Shown here: piece by piece, positions 1-8,765 of the stretch
How the letters are laid out: each line of letters starts with the position of its first letter
How positions within the stretch are numbered: the first letter of the stretch is position 1
DNA from: Rhabdothermincola sediminis
GTDB lineage: Bacteria; Actinomycetota; Acidimicrobiia; Acidimicrobiales; Acidimicrobilacustridaceae
Direction: 5' to 3'
Assembly (NCBI RefSeq): GCF_014805525.1
Contig: NZ_JACFSZ010000009.1
Span: forward strand, 81,527-145,526
Length of the DNA stretch: 64,000 bases
Notes under the pieces: model-generated
What the model was told of the DNA's origin: nothing
Databases searched by the model: none
What the model saw: the letters and a program-made list of their open reading frames with translations, nothing else
Position numbers and translations under genes: made by a program

Positions 1-2
1 CC

Positions 3-1217
3 TACTCGCCCTCGGCGAAGCCGGCGCGCACGTTCTTCGGATCCACCGAGGCGATCTGGCAGCGTGACGCGGTCCTCGATTGGGAGCCGTTGGCCGAGGG
101 CACGGCGCGCAGCTTCGTGACCGATCCGTTCAGCGTCGAGACGGCGATCGCCGGCATGGGCAGCGTCGACCTCTGGCTGCGCTCGGGCGCGCCGGACACC
201 GATCTCGAGGTGACCATCACCGAGGTCCGTCCGGACGGGGAGGAGCGCTACGTGCAGAGCGGGTGGCTGCGTGCCCGGGGGCGTGCCCTCGACGAGGCGC
301 GCTCCACCGAGCTCGAGCCCTTCCACACGTTCCTGGAGGCCGACGCCGCCCCGATGCCCGCGGGGCAGTTCGTACCGGTGCGCATCGCGTTGTTCCCGTT
401 CGCCCACGTGTTCCGCGAAGGCTCGCGCCTGCGGCTCAGCATCGAAGCGCCCGGAGGCAACCAACCGTTCTGGGAGTTCACCACCGGTGGGGTCGACGGT
501 TCCCGCAACGACATCGCCCACAGCATCGGTCGGCCCTCCCGGCTGGTCCTGCCGGTGCTGCCCGCCTCGCTGGCACCGAGCGTCCCCACCGAGTACCCGG
601 CGTGCCCGTCGGTGCGTAACCAGCCCTGCCGCGAGTACCGGCCCGACCGGATCCCGACCGGGGTGACGATCACCGCGGACGGATCCGGTGCCTTGGTGGT
701 CACATGGAGTCCGCCGCCATCGGGTGGGGAGCCGACGGCGTACCAGGTGGAGATCGAGCCCGAGGGAGCTGGCGGGGGCGTGCTGGCCGTCGGATCCGAG
801 CCCCGCGGCACGGCGGCGCTGGAGCCGCTCTCGGTCGAGGTCGGCGGCGACGTGACCAGCTACCGGCTGACGGACCCGGTGAAGGGGGTGCGGTATCGAG
901 CGACGGTGCAGGCCCGCTACGACGATATCGAGGCACCGGTGTCGAACGCCTCGCTGCCGGCGGCGGTCGAGGATCCGGCGGCGACCACCACCACGACCTC
1001 CGCTCCGGGCCAGCAGGTGACGGGAGGTCAGCCGCCCGCCGAGACCGAGCAGGCGGCGGAGCACCGGTCGTCGGTCGCCACCGGCGTCCTGCCGGTGACC
1101 GGTGTGGCGGCGGCGCTGCTGGCAGGGGTCGCCCTCGCGCTGGTGTTCGCGGGTGTGGCTCTCAACCGCAGCGAGCGAGCGCGCTCGCCGCTCGGAGGTG
1201 CTCGACGAGCTCGCTGA
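3..1217 (+). CDS. Cell-wall-anchored X-Pro dipeptidyl-peptidase-like (CocE/NonD) hydrolase, 3' part
   Basis: The reading frame is already open at the left edge, so the N-terminal alpha/beta-hydrolase domain lies outside; 404 residues are visible. The first ~190 resemble the beta-rich C-terminal domain of X-Pro dipeptidyl-peptidase/CocE esterases (PF08530: FVTDPFSVETAIAGMGSVDLWL, RLRLSIEAPGGNQPFWE). A fibronectin-III-like segment follows (WSPPPSGGEPTAYQVEI), then a Thr/Pro linker. The C-terminus is LPVTG (bases 1089-1103), a hydrophobic stretch and a basic tail, the layout of a sortase substrate. I infer a surface peptidase or esterase attached to the wall. The 3' end overlaps the convergent glycosylase gene by 56 bases. 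The substrate is unknown. Confidence 0.75.
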   Translation, partial: YSPSAKPARTFFGSTEAIWQRDAVLDWEPLAEGTARSFVTDPFSVETAIAGMGSVDLWLRSGAPDTDLEVTITEVRPDGEERYVQSGWLRARGRALDEARSTELEPFHTFLEADAAPMPAGQFVPVRIALFPFAHVFREGSRLRLSIEAPGGNQPFWEFTTGGVDGSRNDIAHSIGRPSRLVLPVLPASLAPSVPTEYPACPSVRNQPCREYRPDRIPTGVTITADGSGALVVTWSPPPSGGEPTAYQVEIEPEGAGGGVLAVGSEPRGTAALEPLSVEVGGDVTSYRLTDPVKGVRYRATVQARYDDIEAPVSNASLPAAVEDPAATTTTTSAPGQQVTGGQPPAETEQAAEHRSSVATGVLPVTGVAAALLAGVALALVFAGVALNRSERARSPLGGARRAR

Positions 1218-1887
1218 GGGACGCGTGGGCGTTCACGCCGCTGGTGTTGGGCATGACGTAGAGGGGTGAGCCCGAGAGTCCGCCCGCCTGCACACCCACG
1301 ACGGCCTGCCGGCCGGCGGCCGCCCGCCAGCCGGTGATCCCCACCAGGCACACCGCGCCCGGTCGCAACCACTCGACCAGGCGGCTGACCCGCTCCAGCC
1401 CGGCACGCAGCTCGACCGTGGACAGCGCGTGGGCCCGCGCGGTGGCTCGCTTCACCAGATCGGTCATGCCGACCCGGTGGTGGTGCAGGGCGTGGAGCGG
1501 ATCGCGGTCGACCGTGACCAGGCCCGCGGCCAGAGCTGCAGGCCAGAACCGGTTGCCTGGACGAGCGAAGCCCACGCCGGCATCGGCCGCGAAGAGGCTG
1601 GGATTCAGGCCCACCACGAGCAGGTGCATGTCGGGCGCCACGGTGTCGGCGAGGGTGCGGGACCGGCGGGCGGTGATCACCAGCCCATCCGCCTTGCGTC
1701 CGGGCCGCTGGATGGACTCCACCTCGAAGCCCGCCCCGGTGACCACGTCGCGGAGGCGTGCCCGGGGCCATCCCGGATCGACGGAGACCTCGAACCGCTC
1801 GCCGACCACCATGGCCCGGTGCTGTTCGGCCAGCGCGAGCGGCACGTCTCGCGGTGAGAGGTGGGCCAGGCGGAGCAGGCCGGTCAC
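1162..1887 (-). CDS. mug: Mug/TDG-family mismatch-specific uracil (thymine)-DNA glycosylase
   Basis: Base-excision repair enzyme removing U or T mispaired with G. Family motifs are clear: VVGLNPS, GFARPGNRFWPA, GMTDLVKRAT and MPNTSGVNAH. The protein has 241 residues, longer than E. coli Mug (~168). The first ~85 residues (AEQHRAMVVGERFEVSVDP to GLVITARRS) precede the glycosylase core and look like the tail of a small-molecule methyltransferase fold rather than a Mug domain. The GTG start at 1887 overlaps the stop of the upstream 104-residue gene by four bases, so the two are probably translationally coupled. The 3' end overlaps the convergent hydrolase gene. Confidence 0.8.
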   Translation of the reverse strand: MTGLLRLAHLSPRDVPLALAEQHRAMVVGERFEVSVDPGWPRARLRDVVTGAGFEVESIQRPGRKADGLVITARRSRTLADTVAPDMHLLVVGLNPSLFAADAGVGFARPGNRFWPAALAAGLVTVDRDPLHALHHHRVGMTDLVKRATARAHALSTVELRAGLERVSRLVEWLRPGAVCLVGITGWRAAAGRQAVVGVQAGGLSGSPLYVMPNTSGVNAHASLSELVEHLRAASALARCG

Positions 1888-2198
1888 AGGAGCTCGAGCT
1901 GCTCGGTGCGGGCGGCCCGCTCGGCCAGGCTCTCCCAGACGGTCCCTCCCCGCGGCCCGGTGGTGCGCACCTGGAGGTGCTCGATGGTGATCGCCCGGGC
2001 GGCGCCCTTGGCGTCGCGCAACCCGACGCTCCCGTCACGCTCACGCCTCACCACGACGGCTTCCTTCCATCGCTCGTCGGCCCGGCGGCGGAACCGGACG
2101 TGATCACCCGGACGGAGCCCCAGGGCCGCGAGGCCCGGCTCCGGGAAGGGGTCCGGGGTCCGGCGCGGACCGCGACCGGGGTCGCGCCGCTGGCTCAC
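1884..2198 (-). CDS. Small conserved protein, function unknown
   Basis: A 104-residue basic protein rich in Arg and Glu, with a short beta-rich core (LRPGDHVRFRRRADERWKEAVVVRRERDGSVGLRD) that resembles an SH3-like or Tudor-like fold, which is a guess. It begins at a GTG overlapping the stop of the SDR gene by four bases and ends overlapping the start of the Mug gene by four bases, so SDR, this gene and mug form a tightly coupled run. The link to mug makes a nucleic-acid role possible, but nothing in the sequence proves it. Confidence 0.55.
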   Translation of the reverse strand: MSQRRDPGRGPRRTPDPFPEPGLAALGLRPGDHVRFRRRADERWKEAVVVRRERDGSVGLRDAKGAARAITIEHLQVRTTGPRGGTVWESLAERAARTEQLELL

Positions 2199-2968
2199 GG
2201 CTCACCGAGGAAGCGGGCTTGCAGGCGGCGCATGCCCGCCAGCCAGCGCTCGGGGTCGTCGGCCTTGCGGCGCAGGTACTCGGCGACTTCGGGGTGGGGC
2301 AGGATCAGGAATCGCTCCGCGGCCAAGCCGTCCAGGGCCGCCTCGGCCACCGCCTCGGGGGACAGCACGCCGTCGACTCCTGCCACGCCACCGCTGGCGG
2401 TGCCCCCGATCATGGGGGTGTCGACGGCTTGGGGACAGAGCACGGAGACCTTCAGACCCCGATCCCCGTGGGTGATGGCCAGCCACTCCGCGAAGGCCAC
2501 CGCCGCGTGCTTGGTGACCGTGTAGGGGGCGGAGCCGATCTGGCTGAGCAACCCTGCGGCCGACGCGGTGTTCAGCAGGTACCCGCCGCCTCGCTCGAGC
2601 ATCCGGGGGACGAGGTGCCTGGCGGCCCACACGTGGGCCATCACGTTCACGTCGATGATCCGCCGCCAGGCGTCGTCGGGCACCTCGGGACCGCCGACGG
2701 CGAGGATCCCGGCGTTCGAGCAGAACAGGTCGATCGGGCCGTGCTCCGCTTCGGTGCGCTCGATCAGTGCCACGATCTCGGGCTCGCGGGTGACGTCGGT
2801 GGGCGCCGCCGCCCCGCCGATCTCCGCCGCCACCCGCTCGGCGCCGCTGGCATCGCGATCCGCCACCACGACAGCAGCGGCTCCTGCTTCGGCGAAGCGG
2901 CGGGCGAGCGCTCGCCCGATGCCGGATGCCGCTCCGGTCACCACCACCACCCGGTCACGCACCTCCAT
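2195..2968 (-). CDS. Short-chain dehydrogenase/reductase
   Basis: Classical SDR of 257 residues with a Rossmann fold. The cofactor motif is TGAASGIG near residue 11, the structural NAG is in CSNAG, and the active site is a Ser/Tyr/Lys set with YTVTK (Tyr-x3-Lys). An Asp at the end of beta-2 (VVADRD) suggests NAD(H) preference. Substrate cannot be read from sequence. It heads a coupled run with the small 104-residue gene and mug, and lies 18 bases downstream of the F420-type oxidoreductase gene, so all four may be co-transcribed. Confidence 0.8.
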   Translation of the reverse strand: MEVRDRVVVVTGAASGIGRALARRFAEAGAAAVVVADRDASGAERVAAEIGGAAAPTDVTREPEIVALIERTEAEHGPIDLFCSNAGILAVGGPEVPDDAWRRIIDVNVMAHVWAARHLVPRMLERGGGYLLNTASAAGLLSQIGSAPYTVTKHAAVAFAEWLAITHGDRGLKVSVLCPQAVDTPMIGGTASGGVAGVDGVLSPEAVAEAALDGLAAERFLILPHPEVAEYLRRKADDPERWLAGMRRLQARFLGEP

Positions 2969-2986
2969 GGCGGACCTCCCGCGTCG

Positions 2987-4000
2987 CTACCGCCCTGCCG
3001 AGGCGGCGGCCTCGAGGGTGCGGCGGATGACGGTCATGCGGTCGGGGCCCCAGGGCAGTGGCATCACGATCGGTACCTCGACACCGGCGTCGAGGTAGGC
3101 CCGCACGGTCGCGGCCACGTGGTCGGCGTCGCCCATGACGTCGATGGCGTCGATCATGCGGTCGGACACCGCGGCAAGCGCGCCTTCCCGGTCCCTGGCC
3201 CCGTGGCGGGCCCGGATCTCGGACACCTCCTCACCGAAGCCCGCCCGTTCGAAGTTGCGGGCATACGAGTCGACCACGGCGTAGGAGAACAGGTCCCGCC
3301 GCGCGTGGTCGATGCCGTCCGGTCGCTCGCAGACCCCGACGTGCACGTAGGCGTAGATGGTGGCGTCACCGCCGGCACGGACCTGCTCGACCGACCAGGG
3401 GACGTGTGAAGCCGGCAGGTAGTTGAGCAGCACGCCGTCGGCCAGCTCACCCGCCAGCCGCAGCATCCCCGGGTTCAGCGCCCCGATCACGATCTTCGGC
3501 CGCCGCTCGCCGAGGCGCACCCCGAGACGGAATCGGTGCACCTCGTAGAACTCACCCGAGAACGACACCGACTCCCCCGACAGGCACTCGCGCAGCAAGG
3601 TGACGTACTCCCGCACCTGGGCTAGGGGTCGATCACCGAAGGGCGCGCCGTGCCACTGGCGAGTGACCACCGGGGAGCTGATACCTACCCCGAGCAGGAT
3701 GTCGTTGTCGGGGTGCAGGGCCTGGAGCGTGGACGCGGCCATGGCGGCCAGCGGTGGGGTGCGCAGCTGGAGTGCGATCACCCCGGTGCCCAGATCCAGC
3801 GACGGCGCCACCTGGCCGACCGCGGCCAGGGTGGCGAACGCCTCGGGCCCGACGGTCTCGGCCGTCCAGAACGAGCGGTACCCGATCTCCTCGGCCCAAC
3901 GGGCCGCGGTGATGGCGGCATCCAGGCCGAGGTTCATGAACCCGGCGAAGGTCACCCCCAGCGGTGCTCCGGCCGGGGCGTCGGCGGTCGGGGGGGTCAT
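2987..4000 (-). CDS. LLM-class (F420-type) flavin-dependent oxidoreductase
   Basis: A 337-residue TIM-barrel enzyme of the luciferase-like monooxygenase class, probably F420- or FMN-dependent. Typical segments are RWAEEIGYRSFWTAET, LDLGTGVIALQLRTPPLAAMAA, LLGVGISSPVVTRQWHG and the C-terminal LDAGVEVPIVMPLPWG. In actinobacteria such proteins oxidise or reduce diverse lipophilic substrates; the substrate here is unknown. It is the first gene of a minus-strand run that continues into the SDR gene 18 bases further on. Confidence 0.8.
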   Translation of the reverse strand: MTPPTADAPAGAPLGVTFAGFMNLGLDAAITAARWAEEIGYRSFWTAETVGPEAFATLAAVGQVAPSLDLGTGVIALQLRTPPLAAMAASTLQALHPDNDILLGVGISSPVVTRQWHGAPFGDRPLAQVREYVTLLRECLSGESVSFSGEFYEVHRFRLGVRLGERRPKIVIGALNPGMLRLAGELADGVLLNYLPASHVPWSVEQVRAGGDATIYAYVHVGVCERPDGIDHARRDLFSYAVVDSYARNFERAGFGEEVSEIRARHGARDREGALAAVSDRMIDAIDVMGDADHVAATVRAYLDAGVEVPIVMPLPWGPDRMTVIRRTLEAAASAGR

Positions 4001-4091
4001 GGGCTGCGACCCTATCCCGCGCCGGCCCTCGCCTCGATTCGGTGCCGCCCTCCGTCGCCTGGGGCGCCGGATCCCCGGGTGGGATCGGCGG

Positions 4092-5555
4092 TCAGAACGA
4101 TCCGGTGCGGGTGAGCCGGTAAGGGGCCGCCGAGCGGGCGTCGCCGTCCCAGCTCACCTGCGCGGTGAGCTCGGTGGAGTCATCCGTGAGGCAGTTCGGC
4201 TCCGGCACCGACACCGTCACCGGTGATCCGTCCCGGCTCACCTTCCCGCCCAGCAACTCCGATCCGTCGTAGAGCTCGAGCCGGGCCGCCGCGCCGGCCG
4301 GGCCGGCGAGCGTGACCTGGAAGGTGCCGTCGCAGAAGAGCTGGAACCGGTCCTGGACCGGGACGGGGTAGCGGTCGACATCGGCGCCCGGCACCAGGTT
4401 GGCTGACAGCGAGCTGGTCAGGGGCTGCCCGTCGACCGTGTCGGGGCCGGCCTCGCAGCCGTTGGTGGCGTCCGCGTCGTAGTCGGCGTGCTCACCGAGG
4501 CATCGGCTGCCGTCGGTGTTCGGCGCGGCCGGGGCACCGCACGGCTGGTACGGCTTGGGGGTGCAGGGCGACGAGGGGATGCTCGCCGCAGGCGATGCGG
4601 TGGCATCGGGACCGGCGAAGGCCACCCGGTGGCTGCGCAGGTACCACACGCCGGCGGCGATGGCACCGAGGCACGCGACGGCAGCCAGGGTGCCGGCGCC
4701 GATCGCCGGCAGGAGCGCCGCCGAGCGCCGGCTCGGTCCCCGGGCGGCGACGATGGTGCCGGCGGGGCCGCCGGCCGCTGCGGCGGCCGAGGGTCGGCGA
4801 CGAGGGTTGCGGTGCAGCATGGGTGCTAGCCGCCGGCGCAGGGAGCCGTTGAGTTCGCGGGGCAGTGGCGCCAGCCGGCCCTGCGCGGCTCGTTGGAGCG
4901 CGACGCGGGGGTCGCAGCGACCGTACGGTGGCTGGCCGGTGGCGGCGTACAGCAGGGTGGCACCGAGGGAGAAGACGTCGCTCGCCGGGGTGGCGGGCTC
5001 GCCCCGGGCCTGTTCGGGAGCCATGAACTCGGGGGTGCCGATCGGGCTGCCGGTGGCGGTCAGCCCCGAGGTGGCGTCACGGATGCTCGCCACCCCGAAG
5101 TCGGCGAGGTGCGCTCGGCCCTCACGGTCGAACAGCACGTTGGCAGGCTTGATGTCCCGGTGGACGATGCCTTCCCGGTGCGCAGCCGCCAGCCCCGCCA
5201 GCAGGGTGTCGGCCAGGTGCTCGACCTGGCCCGGTGAGAGCGGGCCCCGCGTCCGCACGTGGTCGGCGAGGCCGCCACCGGCGAGGTACGGCATGACCAG
5301 CACGATCTCGTCACCGTCGTCGATCACGTCGAGGAGTGGCACGACGGCGGGGTGGTCCAACCGGGCCAGGGCCTCGGCTTCCCGGTGCACGCGCTGGCGG
5401 GCCTGTGCCAGGCCGAACGCGCTGCCGTGCAGCACCACTCGCTTCAGGGCGACGGGCCTGCCGGCCGGATCTCGGGCCAGGTCGACCACGCTCATGCCGC
5501 CACGTCCCAGGCGCTGTCGCAGTTCGTATCCGACGACTCGGGAGGAATGGCCCAC
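4092..5555 (-). CDS. Transmembrane Ser/Thr protein kinase with Cys-containing extracellular domain
   Basis: Eukaryotic-like Hanks-type kinase. Visible elements: glycine-rich loop LGRGGMSVV, catalytic Lys in VALKRV, HRDIKPANV, DFG in LADFGVAS, and GTPEFMAPEQ. A single transmembrane helix (GAGTLAAVACLGAIAAGVWYL) follows near two thirds of the protein. The exported part contains paired cysteines and a Thr-rich linker, with no PASTA repeats. I chose the GTG at 5555 because it precedes the kinase domain by a few residues and has GGAGG just upstream, although the spacing is short; an in-frame start up to 123 bases upstream is possible. Likely senses an extracellular cue. Confidence 0.8.
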   Translation of the reverse strand: MGHSSRVVGYELRQRLGRGGMSVVDLARDPAGRPVALKRVVLHGSAFGLAQARQRVHREAEALARLDHPAVVPLLDVIDDGDEIVLVMPYLAGGGLADHVRTRGPLSPGQVEHLADTLLAGLAAAHREGIVHRDIKPANVLFDREGRAHLADFGVASIRDATSGLTATGSPIGTPEFMAPEQARGEPATPASDVFSLGATLLYAATGQPPYGRCDPRVALQRAAQGRLAPLPRELNGSLRRRLAPMLHRNPRRRPSAAAAAGGPAGTIVAARGPSRRSAALLPAIGAGTLAAVACLGAIAAGVWYLRSHRVAFAGPDATASPAASIPSSPCTPKPYQPCGAPAAPNTDGSRCLGEHADYDADATNGCEAGPDTVDGQPLTSSLSANLVPGADVDRYPVPVQDRFQLFCDGTFQVTLAGPAGAAARLELYDGSELLGGKVSRDGSPVTVSVPEPNCLTDDSTELTAQVSWDGDARSAAPYRLTRTGSF

Positions 5556-5815
5556 GCCTCCGCGAGCGTAGAGGGTCGGCGCGGCTGCTCTCGCGCGCCC
5601 TCCTGGTGGCGGGCGCGAGCGCGCAGGGTGATGCTCGTGGGGGCTTCGATGTCGGTAAGGTGGCGGGCAGTGGTGCAAGCGACCCTTGTCACAGCGGAAT
5701 CGGGCTCGAAGTCGGCGAACATGCGCATTCGGCGCCGGGCCGCACCGGTCGCGCTGGAACAGTTCGGGCGTCGACCGGTGTTGAGTACGTCGGACACACG
5801 ACGACAGGAGACGAC

Positions 5816-6037
5816 ATGACCGAGACCGAGGTCGACACCATGCAGCAGATCGAGGTCGCCGATGTCGAGGCGCACGGCGTCGATGGCGCGATCAGCGAGG
5901 CCCTCGCGCTGATCGACCGTGGTCTGGGCCACATGATGCATCGCGAGCTGGTGTCCACCGACGAGGTGGCCGACCTGCTGCTCGATGTTCGCCTCCTGCT
6001 GACCGCGGATCTGGGCGAGGCGCCTTCGGCGAACTGA
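5816..6037 (+). CDS. Small acidic protein, function unknown
   Basis: A 73-residue acidic protein starting MTETEVDTMQQIEVADVEAHG. The ATG has a good AGGAG ribosome site six bases upstream (5806-5810). Helical throughout, with heptad-like Leu/Ile spacing in the second half (ALALIDRGLGHMMHREL, LLLDVRLLL), so it may dimerise or bind a partner. It faces away from the kinase gene, with which it shares a 260-base divergent intergenic region. I do not recognise the family. Confidence 0.6.
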   Translation: MTETEVDTMQQIEVADVEAHGVDGAISEALALIDRGLGHMMHRELVSTDEVADLLLDVRLLLTADLGEAPSAN

Positions 6038-6052
6038 CGGTTCGACGCCGTC

Positions 6053-7498
6053 TCAGACGATGTCCGCCGCGGCGGCCGGACGGGTGGCGGCGATCAACTC
6101 GGCGTAAGCCTCGACCAGGCAGTCCCGGAGCAGCTCCGGCTGGGTGACCGCGCCCGTGTCGATGTGCACTCCCATGTTGAGGGTGCCCCGGTAGCTCATC
6201 ATCGTGAGGTTGAACGCGGTGTTGCTCACCGGTCCCAGGGGGTAGGTGGCCTCGATCAGCGCGCCGCCGATGAACAGGTCGAACGCTGCCGCCCGGAGGT
6301 TGGACGTGGTGAAGTCGATGGTGCGCGCTTGATCCAGGGTGAAGCGGGCCAGGACCGAGGTCGGCAACAGGTTCGCGAGCCCGGCGACCTGGTCGATGAC
6401 CCCGATCACCCGCTCCCGTTTGGTGCGGTCGAGGAGCTGGTGGATGGCGGCGAACCGCTCGATCGGGTCCTCTATGTCGACCGGGATCACCACCCGGGTG
6501 GGCACGAAGGCGTTTCCCCCGGCGCTCCCGTCGATCCGGGTGCTGACCGGCATGGCCATCCGCAGCGAGGCGACGGGCGAGCCGAGCCTCCGGTGGTACG
6601 CCCCGGCCGCCCCCGCGGCCCCGGACACGAAGAAGTCGTTGAGGCTGCCGCCCAGGGCCTTGGCGGTCCGGTGAGCGTCGTCGAAGGGCACGTCGAGCAC
6701 TTCCAGGCGCCGCCGGAGGGAGCGCTCGGTCCACAGCGGGGAGTGCGCTCGATCCGCCACGGCCACCTGGCGCAGCATCGACGCCGCCGTCTCGCCGATC
6801 TCCGCGCTGGCCGTGCGCCACCGGGTGGGATGGGAGATCATGTCTGCCGCGCCCGTGACGCCTCGCAGCGCGACACCGAGGGTGCGCCGCCAGGTGTGCC
6901 CGAGGGTGTCGGCGGCGGCGGCGAGCAGCGTCGGCCGGCTTGGGGAGGGGTCGGAGTCGAGGGTGACCTCTTCGATGTCCGGTGCGTCACGGGTGAGGTC
7001 GATGAACTGCTCCGACATGCGGATTCCGCCCTCGCCGTCGGTGATCGTGTGGTGCATCTTCTGCAGGAGTGCGGCGCGGCCGCCTTCGAGCCCCTCCACG
7101 ACGACGAATGCCCACAGCGGGCGCGTGCGGTCGAGAGGGTCCTGCAGGAAGCGGGTGGCGAGGTCGAACAGCTGTCGCCGTGTGCCCGGGGTCGGCAACG
7201 CCAGATGGCGGAGGTGGTAGTCGATGTCGAAGTCGGGGTCGTCCTGCCACTCCGGGGGTGCCAGGCGCCCGAGCATGGGAACCACCCGCTGGCGGAGACG
7301 GGGGATGCGTTGCACCATGCGCAGCAGCCGGCGGCGGAGGCGCTCGAGGTCTGGGGCCCGGTCCAGCAGGGTGACGCTGGCGAAGCTCGGGTCGAGGTGC
7401 GGGTCCTTCTCGACGTTCCACATCAACGCCTCGAGGTCGGTCATGCGGCGGTCGGAACGGACCTCACGGGTGCGGCTCCCCGGAGCCTGCGGTGCCAT
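6053..7498 (-). CDS. WS/DGAT-family wax ester synthase/diacylglycerol acyltransferase
   Basis: Makes wax esters or triacylglycerol from acyl-CoA and an alcohol or diacylglycerol. It has 481 residues, usual for the family. The catalytic HHxxxDG motif is present as MHHTITDGEGG, and conserved downstream blocks include SLNDFFVSGAAGAAG, TNLRAAAFDLFIGGA and NLTMMSYRGTLNMGVH. ATG at 7498 is given; an internal ATG at 7444 (MTDLEALMWNVE) fits the usual family start equally well and neither has a clear ribosome site. Suggests storage-lipid synthesis, common in oleaginous actinobacteria. Confidence 0.85.
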   Translation of the reverse strand: MAPQAPGSRTREVRSDRRMTDLEALMWNVEKDPHLDPSFASVTLLDRAPDLERLRRRLLRMVQRIPRLRQRVVPMLGRLAPPEWQDDPDFDIDYHLRHLALPTPGTRRQLFDLATRFLQDPLDRTRPLWAFVVVEGLEGGRAALLQKMHHTITDGEGGIRMSEQFIDLTRDAPDIEEVTLDSDPSPSRPTLLAAAADTLGHTWRRTLGVALRGVTGAADMISHPTRWRTASAEIGETAASMLRQVAVADRAHSPLWTERSLRRRLEVLDVPFDDAHRTAKALGGSLNDFFVSGAAGAAGAYHRRLGSPVASLRMAMPVSTRIDGSAGGNAFVPTRVVIPVDIEDPIERFAAIHQLLDRTKRERVIGVIDQVAGLANLLPTSVLARFTLDQARTIDFTTSNLRAAAFDLFIGGALIEATYPLGPVSNTAFNLTMMSYRGTLNMGVHIDTGAVTQPELLRDCLVEAYAELIAATRPAAAADIV

Positions 7499-7559
7499 CG
7501 GCCACAGCGTAGGACGCCACGTCGGCGGGCGCCCCGGCGGGCGGTCGGAGGCGGCTGGC

Positions 7560-8162
7560 TCAGCGGTCGAGGGAGGTGTGCTTCAGCTCGTTGAGCTCGG
7601 GCCAGCCGGCGACCAGGGCCACGATCCGCTCGATGGTGCGGGTCGCCAGCTCAGCATCGCCACCCGAGTCGTTCATGAGCCGCACGAAGGTCGCCCGCTC
7701 GCCCACCAGGAAGGTGGGGACTCCCCACACCTGGTGGCTCGCGGCTGCCGATTCGTGCTCTGCCCGCACGACGGGGAGCACCGCCCCGTTACCGATGGCT
7801 TCGAGCACCGCCGCCCAGTCGAGTCCCGCCCGGTCGAGCACCCCGGCGACCACCTCGGGATCTCGCAGGCGAAGGCCGTGGAGGTGGCGGGCATCGAACA
7901 GCTCTCGGTGTACGGCGAGGAACCGGTCGGGGTGATGGTCACGCACGTACACCCCCGCTTGTAGGGCGAGCAGGCCGCTGTCGTCGTCGGGTCGCTCCCA
8001 GATGTCGGGCTCTGTCTCGGCCAGGTGCACCTGGCCGAGACAGAAGGGCACGAAGCGGACGTCCCAACCCGCGCCGCCGAGGAGACCTTCGATGAGATGG
8101 TCGTGGATGTTGCGCGCGAACGGGCAGCGGTAGTCCCAGGTGACCCCGAAGCTCAGCGGCAT
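7560..8162 (-). CDS. DsbA-family thioredoxin-fold oxidoreductase
   Basis: A 200-residue thioredoxin-fold protein with DsbA-type helical insert. The active site near residue 13 is CPFA (WDYRCPFARNIHDHL), so only one of the two usual cysteines is kept, as in mycothiol-linked nitroreductase/S-transferase relatives of actinobacteria such as Rv2466c. The cis-Pro loop is VWGVPTFLVGE. No signal peptide, so cytoplasmic. I infer a thiol-disulfide or S-transferase role linked to mycothiol; the exact substrate is not known. Confidence 0.75.
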   Translation of the reverse strand: MPLSFGVTWDYRCPFARNIHDHLIEGLLGGAGWDVRFVPFCLGQVHLAETEPDIWERPDDDSGLLALQAGVYVRDHHPDRFLAVHRELFDARHLHGLRLRDPEVVAGVLDRAGLDWAAVLEAIGNGAVLPVVRAEHESAAASHQVWGVPTFLVGERATFVRLMNDSGGDAELATRTIERIVALVAGWPELNELKHTSLDR

Positions 8163-8198
8163 GTGCGGTGCAACCGGATGGTCCGTGCGGCCATTCCG

Positions 8199-8765
8199 TC
8201 AGCGGTTCCGGAGTGGCCAGAGCCTGCGGAACGCGACCCCGAGCGCGAGACCCATCGCGGCGCCGCCGATCACGTCGGACATGTGGTGGATCCGCACGTG
8301 GACCCGGCTGGCTCCGACCGCGGCGGCGAGTGCCCAGTAGGCGGGCGCGGCGCGGCGGCCCTCGCCGAGCAGGATCGCCGCCACCACGGCCGAGCTGGCA
8401 TGGCCGCTCGGGAAGCTGGTGGTGAGCGGGATGCGCAGCTTGTGCGGGCGCTCGCCCTGGTAGACGGGTCGTTCCCGCCGGAACATCGATTTCACCAGGC
8501 CGTTCACGATCACCGACTCGATACCGAGGCAGACCGACAGGCGGATCGCCGCCTCGAGGTCACGTTCGGACCGCAGCGCTCGTGACCAGGCGATGAGGTG
8601 CCACAGCAGCCCGAAGTCGGCGAGCTCGGTCACGGCATAGGTGATGCGATCGAGCGGCTCGCGCCCTCGAATCCGGTCGAACTGGCGATCGACCGCTTCG
8701 TCGAAGCGTTGGATGGCGGAGACTCGGTGTGGGGGTTCGAGCGGTCCGGCGGGGTCGGCGGTCAC
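8199..8765 (-). CDS. PAP2-family phosphatase
   Basis: Membrane lipid-phosphatase family, 188 residues. The three signature motifs are visible: KSMFRRERP, PSGH in TSFPSGHASSAV, and SRVHVRIHHMSD (SRxxxxxHxxxD). Hydrophobic helices surround them (AVVAAILLG, WALAAAVGA). Probably hydrolyses a lipid phosphate such as phosphatidate or an isoprenyl pyrophosphate. The GTG start overlaps the stop of the RecB-like nuclease gene by four bases, so the pair is coupled. Confidence 0.8.
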   Translation of the reverse strand: MTADPAGPLEPPHRVSAIQRFDEAVDRQFDRIRGREPLDRITYAVTELADFGLLWHLIAWSRALRSERDLEAAIRLSVCLGIESVIVNGLVKSMFRRERPVYQGERPHKLRIPLTTSFPSGHASSAVVAAILLGEGRRAAPAYWALAAAVGASRVHVRIHHMSDVIGGAAMGLALGVAFRRLWPLRNR

